From DAOPXV01 sp964551445 (GTDB lineage Bacteria > Muiribacteriota > UBA9980): DNA of 64,000 nt. Shown piece after piece: positions 44,401 to 53,720 of this stretch (its first letter is position 1; each line of letters starts with the position of its first letter). The stretch spans positions 1 through 64,000 of the forward strand of contig CAZKCG010000015.1 of the NCBI GenBank assembly GCA_964551445.1. The letters run 5' to 3'. A program made the position numbers and the translations under genes. The notes under the pieces were generated by a model that had not been told where the DNA came from, ran no database searches, and worked only from the letters and a program-made list of their open reading frames with translations.

Positions 44401-44892
44401 CTATGACGCTATGTCGAGCAGGATACCCTTTATTTCATAATGCCTGGCCAGAAGGTCGATATCGACCTTTTTGTTGAAATCTTCTTCGATATCTTTGAGC
44501 GCTTCGTCGACGCGGGTTATCAGTGAATATAATTTTTTTTGTTTTCCTCCCGGAAGAGGGACCTCGCGAGTCTCCTTCTTGTAGAGTTTCGTGCTTATTT
44601 CGTTTAAAATGGCTTTTATTTTATTCCGGTACGCCTCGAATTCCTTGTAGGTCGGGTTCTTCTTAAGCGTCTGGATGTGGGTGTCCAGATCGTTTATCAT
44701 CCGCCTGATCTCCTGGACTGTAAAGGTCCTGGCGGCGCTGTCGAACGCCGATGAAAAACTCTGGCCGACCCCGGACACTCCGGAATCGTTTGAGCCGCCG
44801 GCTCCGCTTTTGGAGCCCGTTCCGGCAGCCTGACGGTTCTTTTCGGATATCCCGCCGGTCGAAGATGAAGAACCAGGGACTTTTATGGCCAT
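44401..44892 (-). CDS. YaaR-family protein (DUF327)
   Basis: A Gly/Ser-rich disordered N-terminus (about 1-45) precedes a helical domain with MINDLDTHIQTLKKNPTYKE and YKNKIKAIL-like segments typical of YaaR. In Bacillus, yaaR lies directly after tmk, as here (6 bp apart). The function of the family is not established. Confidence 0.8.
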   Translation of the reverse strand: MAIKVPGSSSSTGGISEKNRQAAGTGSKSGAGGSNDSGVSGVGQSFSSAFDSAARTFTVQEIRRMINDLDTHIQTLKKNPTYKEFEAYRNKIKAILNEISTKLYKKETREVPLPGGKQKKLYSLITRVDEALKDIEEDFNKKVDIDLLARHYEIKGILLDIAS

Positions 44893-44898
44893 ATTATA

Positions 44899-45591
44899 TT
44901 ACTCTCCGCGGGCGCCGGACGCGGCGGCATTCGTCCCGATCTCTTTTTGAATGTAATTTTTAATGGCTTCAAATATCGCATCCGTCGTGGCGTTGGCGTC
45001 GAAAACTCTTATGCGCCCAGGTTCCTTTGCGGCTAGTTTCAAATATCCATCCCTGACCTTCGTGTGAAATTCGATGTTTTCAAGTTCGATGCGGTCGGCG
45101 GACTGTTCGATCTTATTCGGATTGCGCTTTCTGAAGGTGCGGTCCAGACCTATATCGGTTTCTATATCGAGCATTATGGTTATATCCGGTTTGACGCCAT
45201 AGGTCGCTGTCTCCTGGATCGAGTTTACTATATCGTAGCCTATCTCGCGCCCGTAGGCCTGATAGGCGATGGATGAATCCGTGAACCTGTCGCATATGAC
45301 TATGCCGCCCTTCTGAATGTGAGGGATCACGACCTCGCTCACGTGCTGGGCGCGGCTGGCCGCGTATAAAAACATTTCGCAGCGCGGGACCATTTTAACG
45401 TTTTCCCGGGACAGGAGAACGCTTCGGATCTGGTTGGCTATGGGCGTTCCGCCCGGTTCGAAGGTCATAACGACGTCATGGCCGTTTTTTTTCAGGTATT
45501 CGCAAAGCATCTGGCTCTGTGTCGATTTACCGGATCCTTCCGGCCCCTCGAAAGTTATGAACCATCCGCTGTATTGATGATTTCTTCCCAT
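44899..45591 (-). CDS. tmk: Thymidylate kinase
   Basis: Tmk phosphorylates dTMP to dTDP. The P-loop GPEGSGKSTQ, the DR motif in VICDRFTDSSIAYQAYG and the FEPGGTPIANQIR segment are present; the LID-type region lies around residues 150-165. Its 230 residues are slightly longer than the family norm because of N- and C-terminal extensions. Co-directional with argS upstream and yaaR downstream. Confidence 0.95.
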   Translation of the reverse strand: MGRNHQYSGWFITFEGPEGSGKSTQSQMLCEYLKKNGHDVVMTFEPGGTPIANQIRSVLLSRENVKMVPRCEMFLYAASRAQHVSEVVIPHIQKGGIVICDRFTDSSIAYQAYGREIGYDIVNSIQETATYGVKPDITIMLDIETDIGLDRTFRKRNPNKIEQSADRIELENIEFHTKVRDGYLKLAAKEPGRIRVFDANATTDAIFEAIKNYIQKEIGTNAAASGARGE

Positions 45592-45632
45592 TTTGGCATT
45601 CCTCGCAAATTTATTTAGATAGCAGGCTTAAA

Positions 45633-47390
45633 TTACATTTTTTCGGGCGCGTTTATCTTCATTATGTTCAGAATATTTCGGATCACGATAAGAACGACCG
45701 ACATTAAAAAGAGTCTGGCTTTCGTGAGTTCGGCGTCATCGGTCACTATCCTGAAATTTTTGTCGATCTTGCCCTTGGTGTAGAAACTCTGGAAGAGCTT
45801 TACGAAATCTTCCGCGTAATGGCAGATCAGATGAGGCGCGTAGTTTTTAACGATCTCTTCGACGATCTTCGGGAATTCCCCGGCTTTTTTTAATATATTC
45901 GTTTCCTCCTCGGATGAAAGCCTTTTCAGAGTTTCAACCGGAAGCGCCGCTATGGCCGCGAGATCCGTGTCGTAGCCGCGGCTTTTAGCTTCGTTGATCA
46001 ATCCGTGGCAGCGCGCGTGGCAATACTGCAGGTAGTAGACCGGGTTATCCGTGGTCTGCGACTTGGCGAGGTTTATATCGAACTCCAGGTGCGCGTCCAT
46101 CTTGCGCATGATGAAAAAGTATCTGGTCGCGTCTTTTCCGGCTTCGGATATAAGTTCCGCGAGTTCGACGAAATTAGCCGCCCGCTTCGACATGCGCACG
46201 ACCTGCCCGTCGCGGAGCATCGTGACGAACTGGTGTATCAGTATGCGAAGCGTGTCTTTCGGAACGCCGAGCGATTCGACCGCCGCGTGAAGCCTTCTGG
46301 TGTATCCATGGTGGTCCGCGCCGAGAAAGGTTATCATTTTGGTGAAACCTCTGTCGTGCTTGGTCTTATGGTAGGCTATGTCGCTTAACGCATAAGTGTT
46401 GCGGCCGTCGGATTTGATCAGAACGCGGTCTTTTTCGTCCTCGAATTTGGTCGATAAAAACCATGTGGCGCCGTCTTTTTCGTAAGTCAAACCATTGCTT
46501 TTCAAAAACTCGAGCGTCCTTCCGACTATTCCGTCGGTATAAAGCGAGCGCTCCGAGTAAACCATATCATATTTTACGCCAAGCTTCGCGCAATCGTCAA
46601 GTATTTCTTTTATCATTTTTTTCTGTGAGTATTCGCCGAATTCTTCTATGGCTTTTTCGTCTTCTTCGGCGGAAACAATATTTTTATATTTTTCTCCGTA
46701 TATCTTTATAACTTCCTGAGCTATTTCCGCCACGTATTCGCCGTGGTATCCGTCCTCGGGAAATTCCACGCTCACGCCAAGCGCCTGGCGGTACCTGGCG
46801 ACCACCGAACGGCCGAGGTTCCTTATCTGGTTCCCGGTGTCGTTGCAGTAATATTCGCGCGTGACCTTATGGTTGGTGAATTCGAGGAAAGATGAAAAAA
46901 TATCGCCGAGAACGACCTGACGGCCGTGACTTACGGATATGGGACCCGTGGGATTGATGGAGCCGAATTCAACGTTGACCATTGCGCCGCCGCCGATATT
47001 TACGCGTCCGAAATTTTCGTTGAGTTTTATCACGTTCATAGCGTTGGCGTATATGGTGTCATAGCTGAGGTAAAAATTTATAAATCCCGGAGCTTTCACT
47101 TCTATCTTCGAAAAGAGCCCGCTTTCGATATTGGCGGCCAGTATATCGGCAAATTCGACGGGTTTTTTACCGTAGGCTTTCGCGATCTTCAGAGCCACGT
47201 TCGTGGCAAAATCTCCGAAAGCTTTATCGCGCGGCGGTTCTAAAATTATTTTCGCGGCTTCGAAGCCGGCCGGGATATCGCCCGCCGTTTCTGCGCCATC
47301 GCATATTTTGATCAAGCCGGCGCAGGCGCATTTTTTTACCGCGTCGAAGATCGCTTTTTTGACCTCGTTTAAAACAGTTTGTTCAGACAT
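45633..47390 (-). CDS. argS: Arginyl-tRNA synthetase
   Basis: The class I synthetase charges tRNA-Arg. It has the N-terminal Add-1 domain with YKK-like FGDFATNVALKIAK, the HIGH-type motif GPISVSHGR (position of HxGH), the VRMSKRAAN motif in place of KMSKS, and a C-terminal DALR anticodon-binding domain (about 455-585). The length (585) is typical. GGAGGA precedes the ATG. Confidence 0.96.
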   Translation of the reverse strand: MSEQTVLNEVKKAIFDAVKKCACAGLIKICDGAETAGDIPAGFEAAKIILEPPRDKAFGDFATNVALKIAKAYGKKPVEFADILAANIESGLFSKIEVKAPGFINFYLSYDTIYANAMNVIKLNENFGRVNIGGGAMVNVEFGSINPTGPISVSHGRQVVLGDIFSSFLEFTNHKVTREYYCNDTGNQIRNLGRSVVARYRQALGVSVEFPEDGYHGEYVAEIAQEVIKIYGEKYKNIVSAEEDEKAIEEFGEYSQKKMIKEILDDCAKLGVKYDMVYSERSLYTDGIVGRTLEFLKSNGLTYEKDGATWFLSTKFEDEKDRVLIKSDGRNTYALSDIAYHKTKHDRGFTKMITFLGADHHGYTRRLHAAVESLGVPKDTLRILIHQFVTMLRDGQVVRMSKRAANFVELAELISEAGKDATRYFFIMRKMDAHLEFDINLAKSQTTDNPVYYLQYCHARCHGLINEAKSRGYDTDLAAIAALPVETLKRLSSEEETNILKKAGEFPKIVEEIVKNYAPHLICHYAEDFVKLFQSFYTKGKIDKNFRIVTDDAELTKARLFLMSVVLIVIRNILNIMKINAPEKM

Positions 47391-47445
47391 TTAAATCCTC
47401 CGGTTTTTTATAAATGATATTAATTTCATGGTTATTAATATTGAG

Positions 47446-48537
47446 CTATTTTCTTCTTATGTAGATGAGCAGAATGCCCAGTGCTCCCATTATTATATTG
47501 GGCAGCCACGCGGCCAGGAACGGGTTGATCATGCGGCCCTCGCCTAAGGCTCTTCCCGCCGACATGATTATGTAATATACGAAAATTATTATAATGGAGA
47601 TCCCCATTCCCACCGAACCGCCCGACGAGCGTTTGGAGGTGACGGCGAGAGGCGCGCCTATTAAAACGAAAATGCATGAGGCGAAAGGAATGGCGGACTT
47701 GTTCCAGAGTTCTATCTGCATATTAATGACGTCTATTCCCGCGCGCCTGTTCTCGTCGATCTTTTGAAGGAGCTGCCGGAAGCTCATCTCGCGCGGAGTG
47801 GTATATGAGCCGGAATCGCCGTCGTATGAAGTGTCCGTCGGCATGACCATTTTTTTATACCGCCCGAAATATTTTTCGAGCCCGGAGCTTGTGAATTCGC
47901 GGATAACGCCGTTATAAAAACACCAGCTGTAATTTTCCCAGTTTCCGTAGGTCGCTTCGATGATGTTGGGGTACTTGTTTCTTCCCGCCTGCTCAAAAAC
48001 GGTTATATTTTTCATTCTGTCAGTGCTTTTTTCATATTTCCTGACGTAGAACATCCTGTTCTTTCCGCCTTCGAAAAAGACGTTTTCGGCGATCTTCGGA
48101 AGAGGTCTTTTCAATATTACCTTTCTGTATAATTCCCGTCTCAGAAAATTCGAGTTCGGCACAAGGACCTCGTTTAAAAGCACCGTTAAACCGGTCATTA
48201 TAAGGCTTACCCAGATGAGGGAGACCACGATGCGGTAAAAATGGATCCCGCCCGCTTTCATGGCTATGATCTCATTGTCGGAAGTTAAGCGGCTCAGGGC
48301 TATGAGCACTGAAAAAAGAAGCGCCATGGGGATTACGAGCACCAGCACGGCCGGCAGGGCGTAAAGAAAAAGTTTAATGGTTGTATCGACCGGAATGCCC
48401 TTGGAAATGATATAGTCGATAAGTTCCATTAAAATGTCGACCAGAAAGATCGAAAGAAAGGTGAAAGCTCCGAAAAGAAATGAGCTTATGACCTCGCGCA
48501 ATATGTATCTGTCTATTATTTTAAGTTCAAAAACCAA
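47446..48537 (-). CDS. LptF/LptG-family lipopolysaccharide export permease
   Basis: The protein has the YjgP/YjgQ layout: N-terminal helices (IIDRYILREV, then three membrane segments up to about 120), a periplasmic beta-jellyroll domain (about 130-265) and three C-terminal helices. It supports an outer membrane with LPS. Only one such gene is seen, without LptB/LptC near. Start is uncertain: the TTG at 48537 fits the family's N-terminal length but has no clear Shine-Dalgarno. Confidence 0.88.
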   Translation of the reverse strand: MVFELKIIDRYILREVISSFLFGAFTFLSIFLVDILMELIDYIISKGIPVDTTIKLFLYALPAVLVLVIPMALLFSVLIALSRLTSDNEIIAMKAGGIHFYRIVVSLIWVSLIMTGLTVLLNEVLVPNSNFLRRELYRKVILKRPLPKIAENVFFEGGKNRMFYVRKYEKSTDRMKNITVFEQAGRNKYPNIIEATYGNWENYSWCFYNGVIREFTSSGLEKYFGRYKKMVMPTDTSYDGDSGSYTTPREMSFRQLLQKIDENRRAGIDVINMQIELWNKSAIPFASCIFVLIGAPLAVTSKRSSGGSVGMGISIIIIFVYYIIMSAGRALGEGRMINPFLAAWLPNIIMGALGILLIYIRRK

Positions 48538-48594
48538 TTTGGATCAACACTGCCTGTCGCGAAAGTAAAAAAATAATGTCCGCCCGATAAAATT

Positions 48595-48628
48595 AAAAAA
48601 GAGAGATTTTTGAAAATCTCCCTTTTTT
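48595..48628 (-). terminator. Bidirectional terminator after the glycogen-binding-domain gene
   Basis: GAGATTTT (48603-48610) pairs with AAAATCTC (48613-48620), extended by an A-run and a T-run. It separates the 48688-50789 genes from lptF/G on the minus strand. Confidence 0.75.
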
Positions 48629-48687
48629 ATATATTTTTCAAGTTGATTTTCTAACGGGCTAAAAACCAACGTTCTCAGCGCGGTTTA

Positions 48688-49056
48688 TTACTGAACCACG
48701 ACCACTGATCTTTTTCCGCCATAACCATCGTCAATTGATTCTTTCGCGATCGGGTCGGCTATCCATTCTGTGTCGTCGACGACGAATTTATATTCATAGC
48801 GGCCGGGTTCCAGGAACATGGTGATGCTCCAGTTTCCGTCGCCGAGATCGAACATCTGGTCTGAATTGATATCCCAGTTGTTGAAATCGCCGGTAAGGAC
48901 TATTTTTTTCGCGTTTTTGTTCTGGTATTCGAATACAACGCTTTTTTTAGGCACTGAAGATTTTTCTTCAAATAATTCTTCCTCGCGCTCTCTCTGACCA
49001 TAAAATTTTCCAACTAAAAACGCTACGAAACCAACCACTAAAATTCTAAACCACAT
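48688..49056 (-). CDS. Membrane-anchored glycogen-binding (CBM48/AMPK-type) domain protein
   Basis: A single N-terminal membrane segment (about 1-20) is followed by a short acidic linker and one domain (about 35-122) with VLTGDFNNWD, GRYEYKFVVDDTEWIADP, the pattern of CBM48/AMPK-beta glycogen-binding domains. No catalytic domain is attached. It probably tethers a partner or polysaccharide at the membrane. Co-directional with a TPR protein and dnaN. Confidence 0.8.
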   Translation of the reverse strand: MWFRILVVGFVAFLVGKFYGQREREEELFEEKSSVPKKSVVFEYQNKNAKKIVLTGDFNNWDINSDQMFDLGDGNWSITMFLEPGRYEYKFVVDDTEWIADPIAKESIDDGYGGKRSVVVVQ

Positions 49057-49111
49057 TGTGAAAACCCCCTTAAGATTTTAATTTTAATTTATTAAGCAAT
49101 TATTTAAAGTC

Positions 49112-49564
49112 CTACGCGTTTTTTTCTTCGCCGCTTGTTTCGAAACCGTTCAATTTCTCTTTAAGGCTTATGCAATGCTTGCCTTCGGGGTATAATTCGA
49201 GGTATTTTTTGTATTCCTGAACGGCGAGTTCTATCCTTCCCATTTTTTCGTAACATTCGCCGACCATGTATTGGACCAGTTCCATAAAATCACAGTTCGG
49301 AAATTCAGCGAGTATTTTCTGATATTGAACTAAAGCTTTTTCGTAATCATGGAGCTTATCGTGGAACATGCTCGCGAGGGTCAGCAGATTTATCGGAGTG
49401 TCCTTCGATGTTTCGGACGTCTCGCGCAATTTTTTTTCAAATTTTTCTATCTTGCGGCCCATGCGGAAATTATCTATTAAAAGATCAAAAACCTTAGTTT
49501 TTATAATATAGCATATCCACAAAAAAATTGCAATAAAAAATAAAAGTTTTAACTTTTTTTTCAA
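49112..49564 (-). CDS. Membrane-anchored TPR protein
   Basis: A Lys-rich start and one membrane segment (about 6-22) are followed by two to three TPRs (ALVQYQKILAEFPNCDFMEL, GECYEKMGRIELAVQEY). The TTG at 49564 has AAGGTGG 5 nt upstream and begins a typical signal-anchor; a TTG at 49582 would be 6 codons longer without a site. Function unknown. Confidence 0.75.
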   Translation of the reverse strand: MKKKLKLLFFIAIFLWICYIIKTKVFDLLIDNFRMGRKIEKFEKKLRETSETSKDTPINLLTLASMFHDKLHDYEKALVQYQKILAEFPNCDFMELVQYMVGECYEKMGRIELAVQEYKKYLELYPEGKHCISLKEKLNGFETSGEEKNA

Positions 49565-49622
49565 CGCGCCACCTTCTTTCAAAACTTAATTTTCGGGCAT
49601 GTTTTCGCAACTATTGCGTTTG

Positions 49623-50789
49623 TTATGCGCCAAAGCCCGGACGCACCGGCATGAGTATATGGACATGGGTCTCGTCCGTTATTTCCTGCTTGGGATAAAC
49701 TTTAACGGGAGCCTGGGGATTGGTGAATTCGAGTATGCATTCCTCGGATTTTATGGTAGCGAGCAGGTCGAGAAGAAATTTGGCGTTGAAATTTATTTCG
49801 ATGTCGCTTCCGGAGATCATGGTTATGGGTGATTCTATTTTCATTGAGCCCACTCGCGTTGATTTAGCGGTATAGATTATGCTTGAGGAACCCACGTTCA
49901 ATTTTATGGTGTTGCTGTTCTCTTTCGCGATGCTCAAAGTTTTGCGGAGGCGGTTGGACATTTCGGAGATGTTTCCGGAGACCTTTATTTTGCAGTCTTT
50001 TGGAATGACCTGATTGTAGTCGGGGAACTTGCCTTCGATGAGACGGGCGTAATATGAATAGGTCTTTGATTTAAAAGCGATCTGGTTTGAAAAAATCACT
50101 ATCTCGATCTCGTCATTATTTTCGTCGTAGTGGCACTTGGCTATCTCGTTGAGCACTTTCGACATTATTATGAGTTCGTTATGTTCCCGAAGTTCCGTTC
50201 CGGTTATCGTATGTTCGCAGAAAGCGAGTCTTTTTCCGTCGGTCGAGACCGCTCTGAGTCCGGTGGTGAGTATCTTCAGGCACATGCCGCAATAAGCCGG
50301 TTTTACCTGGTCGGTCGAGGCCGCATATATTGTGTCGCGGATCATGGACTGCAGTTTTGAAAGCGAATATTTAAAGGAAAAATTTTCGCCTTTATCGAAG
50401 GTCGGAAGGCTCGGGAAATCGTCAGGAGCGAGCCCGAATATTGTACATTCAGCTTTGCTTGTGATATTGCTGCCGCGTATCTCGATGTTGAAGTTTTCCG
50501 TGTTGCATGAGATCGTTATTTCGCCTTCGTCGGAAAAACTTCCGAGAGTTTCGGTGAACGTTTTGGACGATACCATGACCTCGCCCGGTTCCTCGATCGA
50601 AGCCGGAACGAATACTTCATAATACATTTCAAGGTCGGTGGCGAACAGTCGGACCATACCTTCGTCTTTTTTCGAATTACAGTCGATGAGTATGTTGGTG
50701 AGTACAGGCGACGGCGAAGCCGAGACGATAACGCGCGAACAGCTCTGGACCGCCTTTATTAATTCATTGCACCTGGTAGTTAACTTCAT
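49623..50789 (-). CDS. dnaN: DNA polymerase III sliding clamp (beta)
   Basis: The 388-residue protein contains three clamp domains in order; ends IHVLMPVRPG-like HILMPVRPG, and has the RLFATDLEM segment of domain 1 and VSTDGKRLAF of domain 2. AAAGGCGG precedes the ATG at 50789. It is not beside dnaA, recF or gyrB as in many bacteria, and I see no DnaA-box cluster at the neighbouring intergenic region. Confidence 0.95.
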   Translation of the reverse strand: MKLTTRCNELIKAVQSCSRVIVSASPSPVLTNILIDCNSKKDEGMVRLFATDLEMYYEVFVPASIEEPGEVMVSSKTFTETLGSFSDEGEITISCNTENFNIEIRGSNITSKAECTIFGLAPDDFPSLPTFDKGENFSFKYSLSKLQSMIRDTIYAASTDQVKPAYCGMCLKILTTGLRAVSTDGKRLAFCEHTITGTELREHNELIIMSKVLNEIAKCHYDENNDEIEIVIFSNQIAFKSKTYSYYARLIEGKFPDYNQVIPKDCKIKVSGNISEMSNRLRKTLSIAKENSNTIKLNVGSSSIIYTAKSTRVGSMKIESPITMISGSDIEINFNAKFLLDLLATIKSEECILEFTNPQAPVKVYPKQEITDETHVHILMPVRPGFGA

Positions 50790-50928
50790 TTAACTGATAC
50801 CGCCTTTTCTTTATCATATATCTCAATAATTACTACATAAGTGAAACCGATTATAACATAAGTTTTTTTAAAATGCAAATCATTAATGATACAAAATAAT
50901 GCGAAAAAAAACCAAAAAAAATAGCCGA

Positions 50929-50957
50929 TTGACAAATTCATTTCTTTAATATATATT
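50929..50957 (+). promoter_or_regulatory. Promoter of the permease-ankyrin-aminopeptidase genes
   Basis: Perfect TTGACA (50929-50934) and TATATT (50952-50957) are 17 bp apart. Transcription should start near 50964, about 35 nt before AGGAG at 50998-51002. Confidence 0.75.
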
Positions 50958-51003
50958 TGACACGAAAATTTACGGATATCAATAAATATTAAAAAATAGG
51001 AGA

Positions 51004-52824
51004 GTGGTTAAAATTTTATCCAAAATCTTCAGAATAAAATCCGTTGACGGGATCATGTCCGAATCCGCCCACGCCAAGGACCATCTCAAGCGTTCTCTTA
51101 CCGGATTCGATCTTATTTTTCTCGGGATCGGCGCAATAGTCGGCGCGGGTATTTTCGCGACCATCGGCACCGCGGCAGCCGGCGACGCCACAAGGCCCGG
51201 CGCGGGCCCCGCACTGATGCTTTCTTTCGTTTTAACCGCCATAGGGTGCGGATTTTCAGCTCTTTGCTATGCCGAATTCGCCGCCATGGTTCCGATAGCC
51301 GGAAGCGCCTACACCTATTCTTACGCGACGCTCGGCGAGGTCGTCGCCTGGATAATCGGATGGGACCTTATCATTGAATATGCCATAGGAAACGTCGCCG
51401 TGGCGATAAGCTGGAGCGGTTATTTCAACGAGCTTCTGACCGGGTTCGGGGTCCATATGCCGACCTGGATGACCATTGATTATCGCACCGCGTTCGCTCG
51501 TGATAAGATTACTTTATTCTGCCAGAATATGGTCGAGAACAGTCTGCACCTGGTCGGCATACCGGCTACGTTGAAAACAAATGCGTTTCCGACCATAATC
51601 GAGAACGCACCACATTTTTTCGGGATACCCATCGTATTCAATCTTCCGGCGGTCGCGATCGTCGCGTTACTGACCATAATAATACTTATAGGCATAAAAG
51701 AAAGCGCTAAATTCAACGCTTTGATGGTCATGACCAAGATCCTGGTCCTGGCTTTTTTCTGTTTCGTCGGTTTTTATTATATAAAACCCACGAATTTTAC
51801 TCCTTTTGCGCCTAACGGTTTTTCCGGGATCTTAAGCGGCGCCGCGATAGTCTTTTTCGCCTATATCGGATTCGACGCCGTTTCGACGCTCGCTGAAGAA
51901 ACGCGCAACCCCGGCCGCGACCTTCCGATCGGCATCGTCGGTTCGCTTATCGTATGCACCATAATATACGTTCTTGTTACATTCGTTTTCGTCGGCATAA
52001 TGCCTTTCGCCACGCTTAAGAATATGCTCGCCTCCGAAAAAGCCGAACCGCTTACCATGGCGTTGAAATATATCGGAACGCTTCCGGAAGCGGGCGGCTT
52101 CGCCAAATCGTTCATGAATTACGCCGCCGCGATCGTCGCTTTCGGTTCCGTCGTCGCCCATACGGCCGTTCTTCTCGTTTTCCAGATAGGCCAGCCCCGC
52201 ATATTCTTTTCGATGTCACGCGACGGCCTTCTTCCCCCTATTTTCATGTCGATACATCCGAAATATAAAACCCCTTATTTCGCTACCGTTATCACGGGCG
52301 TTCTCGTCGCCGTTTTCGCGGCTTTCATGAACATAGATGAAATGGTCGACCTTTGCAACATAGGAACCCTTTTCGCCTTCGTTCTCGTCTGCATCGGAAT
52401 AATGATACTCAAGATAAAAGATCCCGACAGGCACAGGCCGTTCAAAGTTCCTTCGGGCTTTCTGATGAACGTGTTCGCGTCCGTCGTTCTATGCGTAGCC
52501 ATGGGTTTTGCGGCATTATATATGCCGGTCTACTGGCCGACTCTGCCGTGGGGATTTTTAAATATATTTTTCGTCATGCTGCTCGTCGCCGTTATAAGTT
52601 TCATCTGGATATATGAGACCGCGGTCCCGATGCTCGGCGTGGCTTCGTGCCTTATGCTGACTTCAGGCCTCACGCCTACGACATGGAAAAGATTTTTCAT
52701 CTGGCTCGCTATCGGTCTTATCTTCTACTTTGCGTATGGCATAAGAAAAAGCAGGCTCAATCCCGCGAATCATTCTAAATACGATGACGGGACCCCGGTG
52801 ATCGAAGACCTTGACAAATTTTAG
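51004..52824 (+). CDS. APC-family amino-acid permease (cationic amino-acid transporter type)
   Basis: The protein of about 600 residues has 12 or more membrane segments and opens with the family motif LTGFDLIFLGIGAIVGAGIF, followed by SFVLTAIGCGFSALCYAEFA. It is close to the YfnA/CAT group. Start is uncertain: the GTG at 51004 directly abuts AGGAGA (50998-51003), too close to be used; the ATT at 51013 has khpA-like spacing; the ATG at 51055 would remove a conserved KSVD-type segment. The next gene follows after 19 bp. Confidence 0.92.
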   Translation: MVKILSKIFRIKSVDGIMSESAHAKDHLKRSLTGFDLIFLGIGAIVGAGIFATIGTAAAGDATRPGAGPALMLSFVLTAIGCGFSALCYAEFAAMVPIAGSAYTYSYATLGEVVAWIIGWDLIIEYAIGNVAVAISWSGYFNELLTGFGVHMPTWMTIDYRTAFARDKITLFCQNMVENSLHLVGIPATLKTNAFPTIIENAPHFFGIPIVFNLPAVAIVALLTIIILIGIKESAKFNALMVMTKILVLAFFCFVGFYYIKPTNFTPFAPNGFSGILSGAAIVFFAYIGFDAVSTLAEETRNPGRDLPIGIVGSLIVCTIIYVLVTFVFVGIMPFATLKNMLASEKAEPLTMALKYIGTLPEAGGFAKSFMNYAAAIVAFGSVVAHTAVLLVFQIGQPRIFFSMSRDGLLPPIFMSIHPKYKTPYFATVITGVLVAVFAAFMNIDEMVDLCNIGTLFAFVLVCIGIMILKIKDPDRHRPFKVPSGFLMNVFASVVLCVAMGFAALYMPVYWPTLPWGFLNIFFVMLLVAVISFIWIYETAVPMLGVASCLMLTSGLTPTTWKRFFIWLAIGLIFYFAYGIRKSRLNPANHSKYDDGTPVIEDLDKF

Positions 52825-52843
52825 TTTTTTCGGAGGAGAGTAC

Positions 52844-53704
52844 TTGAACATTAAAAACTTTTTTTGGGTTTTAATTGAGAATATACTAAGGTTTTTCTGC
52901 GCGCCGGCGCACGCGTCGGAGATACATGCGCTGATAAAAGAAGGCGCGAGCCTGGAAATAACCGAAATGATAAAAAAAACCGAGTCGGTGATCGAAGAGC
53001 GCGATGAGGATGGCATGGTCCCGCTTCACTGGGCGGTCATATTCGACCGCCGCGACATCATAGAATTTCTGCTCGCCCGCGGAGCCGATATCAACGCCGC
53101 CGGCGACGACGGATCGACCGCTCTTCACTGGGCGATAAGCCAGAATAACCGGGATCTGGCGAAACTTATAATATATTCGGGCGCTGAAATAAACCCTCAG
53201 AACACCGACGGCGAAACGCCGCTTCACCAGGCGATAGAACTTGGAGGCGCTGAACTCGTGCGCCTTCTCATCGATCGCGGAGCCGACGTTAATATTCGTG
53301 AAAACCTCGAAGAGCTGCCGCTTCACATCGCGGCCAAGTTCGGCAATTGCGAGATCGTGGAGCTGCTTCTGGCCAAAGGCGCCGACATCAACGCCCGCAA
53401 CCGCTATAAAACCACCCCGCTTCAGCATTCGATAACCTACGGGAACGAAGAAATAGCGGCGTTTCTTATCAACCGCGGCGCGGAGATAAACACGCGAGAC
53501 AATTTCGAGCGTACGCCGCTTCATGACGCCTGCGAACATGGACTTTTAGAGGTCGTTAAACTGCTTATCGCGCGCAGGGCCGGAATAAACGTGAAGGACG
53601 CCGACGGCGAAACGCCTTTGTTTCTGAGCGCGTCCGAGGACAAAAAGGAGATCGCCACGCTTCTTCTCAAGCACGGCGCCATAATAGCGGTCGAGGAAGA
53701 ATAG
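52844..53704 (+). CDS. Ankyrin-repeat protein
   Basis: A short hydrophobic N-terminus (about 5-25, possibly a signal peptide ending near AHA) precedes about eight ankyrin repeats (VPLHWAVIFDRRDI, TPLHQAIELGGAEL, TPLHDACEHGLLEV). GGAGGAG lies just before the TTG at 52844, which is preferred over 52811. It is between an amino-acid permease and an aminopeptidase in what looks like one operon; its binding partner is unknown. Confidence 0.85.
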   Translation: MNIKNFFWVLIENILRFFCAPAHASEIHALIKEGASLEITEMIKKTESVIEERDEDGMVPLHWAVIFDRRDIIEFLLARGADINAAGDDGSTALHWAISQNNRDLAKLIIYSGAEINPQNTDGETPLHQAIELGGAELVRLLIDRGADVNIRENLEELPLHIAAKFGNCEIVELLLAKGADINARNRYKTTPLQHSITYGNEEIAAFLINRGAEINTRDNFERTPLHDACEHGLLEVVKLLIARRAGINVKDADGETPLFLSASEDKKEIATLLLKHGAIIAVEEE

Positions 53705-53720
53705 ATCCGGCGGAGGAATT

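Noticed and set aside
12735..53704. Near-identical DNA in ankyrin and TPR genes as possible CRISPR or mobile repeats
   Set aside because: The similarity follows the protein repeat units (33-34 codons) and diverges at DNA level, so it is explained by the protein repeats.
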